The notes under the pieces are model-generated. The model ran no database searches. It was given only the letters and a program-made list of their open reading frames with translations, and was not told where the DNA came from. The translations under genes and the position numbers were made by a program. Below are positions 62,712 to 64,000 of a stretch of DNA of 64,000 nucleotides, piece after piece; the first letter of the stretch is position 1, and each line of letters starts with the position of its first letter. The DNA lies in assembly GCA_963837945.1 (NCBI GenBank), contig CAWIQD010000001.1, positions 62,001 to 126,000 on the forward strand, written 5' to 3'. Origin of the DNA: CAVUBL01 sp963837945 (GTDB lineage: Bacteria > Acidobacteriota > Thermoanaerobaculia > Multivoradales > DATKCC01).

Positions 62712-63638
62712 TCACTTGGCGAAGCGATCGCCCGCGGTCTTGAACCGGATCTTGATCACCTTGCGGCCGCTCTCGGACGCCGCCGGGCCATTCGCCTCGG
62801 TCACTCGGGCCGGAGCGTGGTCCGCAGCCGCCACCGGGACCGCGGCCTCTTTCGCTTCCTGCCGGCGGATCAGCCGGAGAACCTGAAAAGCGTACACCAG
62901 CTTGGCGTTTTCCGCCGGCGTGAGCGGCCCCTGGGTGCAGATCTCGTAGAGGCTGCGCCGGCCGTCGACCAGGTCGAGCAACCGGTACTCCTCGGTGTCG
63001 AGGGCCGCCTCGATCAGGTCCTCGGTCTTGCAACACACCTCGAAGACGGTTTCTTTCTTCCCCAGGCGGGCGACCAGCGCCTTGGCGTTGGGGGCGCGCT
63101 TGATCCCCTGCAGGATCACCTGGCGCATCGGCAGCTGGATGCGCACGCCGGTGTGGGCCTGGAAGCTGCCGATCTGGAAGCGGACCTCCCCTTCCTGCCA
63201 GTAGAAGAGGCTCCAGACGATCGCCTCGATCTGCTTGCGGATCGCCTCGTAGATGCCGGCGGGCGGGATCAGGCCGGCTTCGATCAGGAGCTCGCCGTAG
63301 CGCTTGCCCGCGCCCTCCTCGGACCGGGCGCGCATCGTGTCGGAGAACTGCTCGGCGGTGATCTTGCCGGTGCGCTGCAGGTAGGCGCCCAGGCTGTCGC
63401 TGCGGTCGCTCGACGAGGCGTGGACGACGTTGCCTTCACGGATGAAGACCCGCTTGATCACCTCGTCGCGCTGCGCCTCGATGACGCCCGGGACCTGGAA
63501 CCGGTCCACCGTGTACAGCATCTCGGGAAGCGCCGTGTCGCGCAGGTCGGCCCGGTACTCGAACTCTTTCTCTGAGCCGCTCAGACGCCTACTCCTCCCA
63601 GGATCGTCGGGCGGTGGCCCGCACCCCGGCACGCCCAT
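62712..63638 (-). CDS. DUF4388 (PATAN-like) domain protein
   Basis: Cytoplasmic signalling-type protein of up to 308 residues, no membrane segment. DUF4388 proteins occur in regulatory and gliding systems of Myxococcota and Acidobacteriota. Here one such domain (about 25-165: DTALPEMLYTVDRFQVPGVIEA, then VFIREGNVVHASSSD, and a KRYGELLIEAGLI-like winged-helix region) is followed by YRLLDLVDGRRSLYEI near 220. The start is uncertain: ATG 63638 lies 22 nt after the predicted transcript start, but the first 18 residues look unconserved and GGGAGGAG precedes an in-frame CTG at about 63584. Confidence 0.8.
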   Translation of the reverse strand: MGVPGCGPPPDDPGRSRRLSGSEKEFEYRADLRDTALPEMLYTVDRFQVPGVIEAQRDEVIKRVFIREGNVVHASSSDRSDSLGAYLQRTGKITAEQFSDTMRARSEEGAGKRYGELLIEAGLIPPAGIYEAIRKQIEAIVWSLFYWQEGEVRFQIGSFQAHTGVRIQLPMRQVILQGIKRAPNAKALVARLGKKETVFEVCCKTEDLIEAALDTEEYRLLDLVDGRRSLYEICTQGPLTPAENAKLVYAFQVLRLIRRQEAKEAAVPVAAADHAPARVTEANGPAASESGRKVIKIRFKTAGDRFAK

Positions 63639-63666
63639 TCATACAAGAGATACAAAACAGCGAGTC

Positions 63667-63675
63667 AGTATAGCA
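63667..63675 (-). promoter_or_regulatory. extended -10 promoter of the DUF4388 gene
   Basis: On the minus strand TGC followed by TATACT (63672-63667), an extended -10 element with no clear -35. Transcription would start near 63660. Confidence 0.5.
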
Positions 63676-63756
63676 TCGGGCCCTATCGGACTCGGGTCCC
63701 CACCCGCGAGGCGGTGCGGGCCGGCCGCCCCGCCCCACCGACCGAACGACGAGCTC

Positions 63757-64000
63757 ATGATCGACCCCGAAGAGGCCTGGCGACGGATCGAGCCCCTGGC
63801 GCGGCCCTTGGCCGCCGAGCGCCTGGCGCGCCGCGACGCGCCCGGACGGGTGCTCGCGCGCGCCGTGGCGGCGACCCTCGACGTGCCGGCCGCCGACGTC
63901 TCGGCGATGGACGGTTTCGCGGTGGCCGGCGAGCCACCCCCAGGCCGGGCTCTGCGCGTAGCCGGCATGGTCGCCGCCGGCGACCCGCCTGGAGCGAGCC
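63757..64000 (+). CDS. moeA: molybdopterin molybdenumtransferase MoeA, N-terminal part (partial)
   Basis: MoeA inserts molybdate into adenylylated molybdopterin. The first 81 residues are in the window, from ATG 63757: the N-terminal MoeA segment with RVLARAVAATLDVPAADVSAMDGFAV (conserved Met-Asp-Gly near residue 53) and VAAGDPPGA at the edge. The gene continues past base 64000. It is divergent from the DUF4388 gene. Confidence 0.9.
   Translation, partial: MIDPEEAWRRIEPLARPLAAERLARRDAPGRVLARAVAATLDVPAADVSAMDGFAVAGEPPPGRALRVAGMVAAGDPPGAS

Noticed and set aside
63639..63756. Molybdenum-cofactor riboswitch before moeA
   Set aside because: The 118-nt divergent gap is too short after allowing for the opposite promoter, and I see no multi-helix layout.
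1..64000. tRNA or rRNA genes
   Set aside because: No cloverleaf with a T-loop motif or rRNA-like stretch was found by eye in the intergenic regions.

Overview
The window is very GC-rich, densely coded DNA from a Gram-negative bacterium. Evidence for the envelope type is type IV pilus secretin/alignment genes, LolA, lipoproteins and SecDF-YajC. The mix suggests an Acidobacteriota-like genome, possibly Thermoanaerobaculia: pilMNOPQ and pilTCSR, a FYDLN-acid protein, a DUF4388 protein, and large secreted Asp-box (BNR) proteins sharing a characteristic C-terminal module. That placement is inference; there is no rRNA, tRNA or CRISPR here to confirm it. Nearly every long open frame opposite or across these genes is a GC-driven shadow.

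Layout. 1-3.9 kb (minus): pilM-pilN-pilO-pilP-pilQ, pilQ running off the left edge. 4.2 kb: rpmB, followed by a 141-bp imperfect palindrome. 4.6-11.4 kb (minus): tgt-yajC-secD-secF and rel. 11.4-14.2 kb (minus): tandem GC-rich hairpin repeats, lolA, then an NRPS-support cassette (mbtH, type II thioesterase, Sfp-type PPTase) with no NRPS in sight. 14.6-19.8 kb: FYDLN-acid protein and folK, a dicarboxylate-type symporter, a TPR-like secreted protein, a Lon-N-domain protein and an HD phosphohydrolase. 19.7-31.3 kb (minus): GT-C membrane protein, TIGR01777 epimerase, then a tightly coupled run S9 peptidase-tmk-holB-DsbA-like-nitroreductase-trmB-ABC exporter subunit. 31.5-34 kb: large BNR protein. 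34-40.6 kb (minus): a six-gene run of asparagine-synthase-like protein, radical SAM protein, FAD oxidoreductase and modABC, preceded by an SH3-muramidase. 41.8-49.4 kb (plus): a Phd/VapC-like toxin-antitoxin pair, then pntAA-pntAB-pntB, a GCS2-CBS fusion and gamma-glutamyltranspeptidase. 49.4-53.7 kb: secreted matrixin and partner, a lipoprotein, a second ABC exporter subunit. 53.9-59.4 kb (plus): pilT-pilC-pilS-pilR. 59.4-64 kb: second BNR protein, XdhC-like, FmdB-like, DUF4388 protein, and the start of moeA.

How it fits together. Two separated clusters cover pilus alignment/secretin, retraction, platform and two-component control; pilB and pilA are not here. Molybdenum recurs (modABC, xdhC-like, moeA). 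The pnt-GCS2/CBS-ggt run joins NADPH supply with gamma-glutamyl chemistry. The two ABC exporter genes, 30 kb apart, look like the degenerate and canonical halves of one BmrCD-like heterodimer.

Quality warning. Five conserved genes (pilP, GT-C protein, S9 peptidase, radical SAM, pilR) are each split by one single-nucleotide frame change. Their spread and the essential-looking context point to indel errors in the assembly more than to real decay; these genes should be read across the shift.
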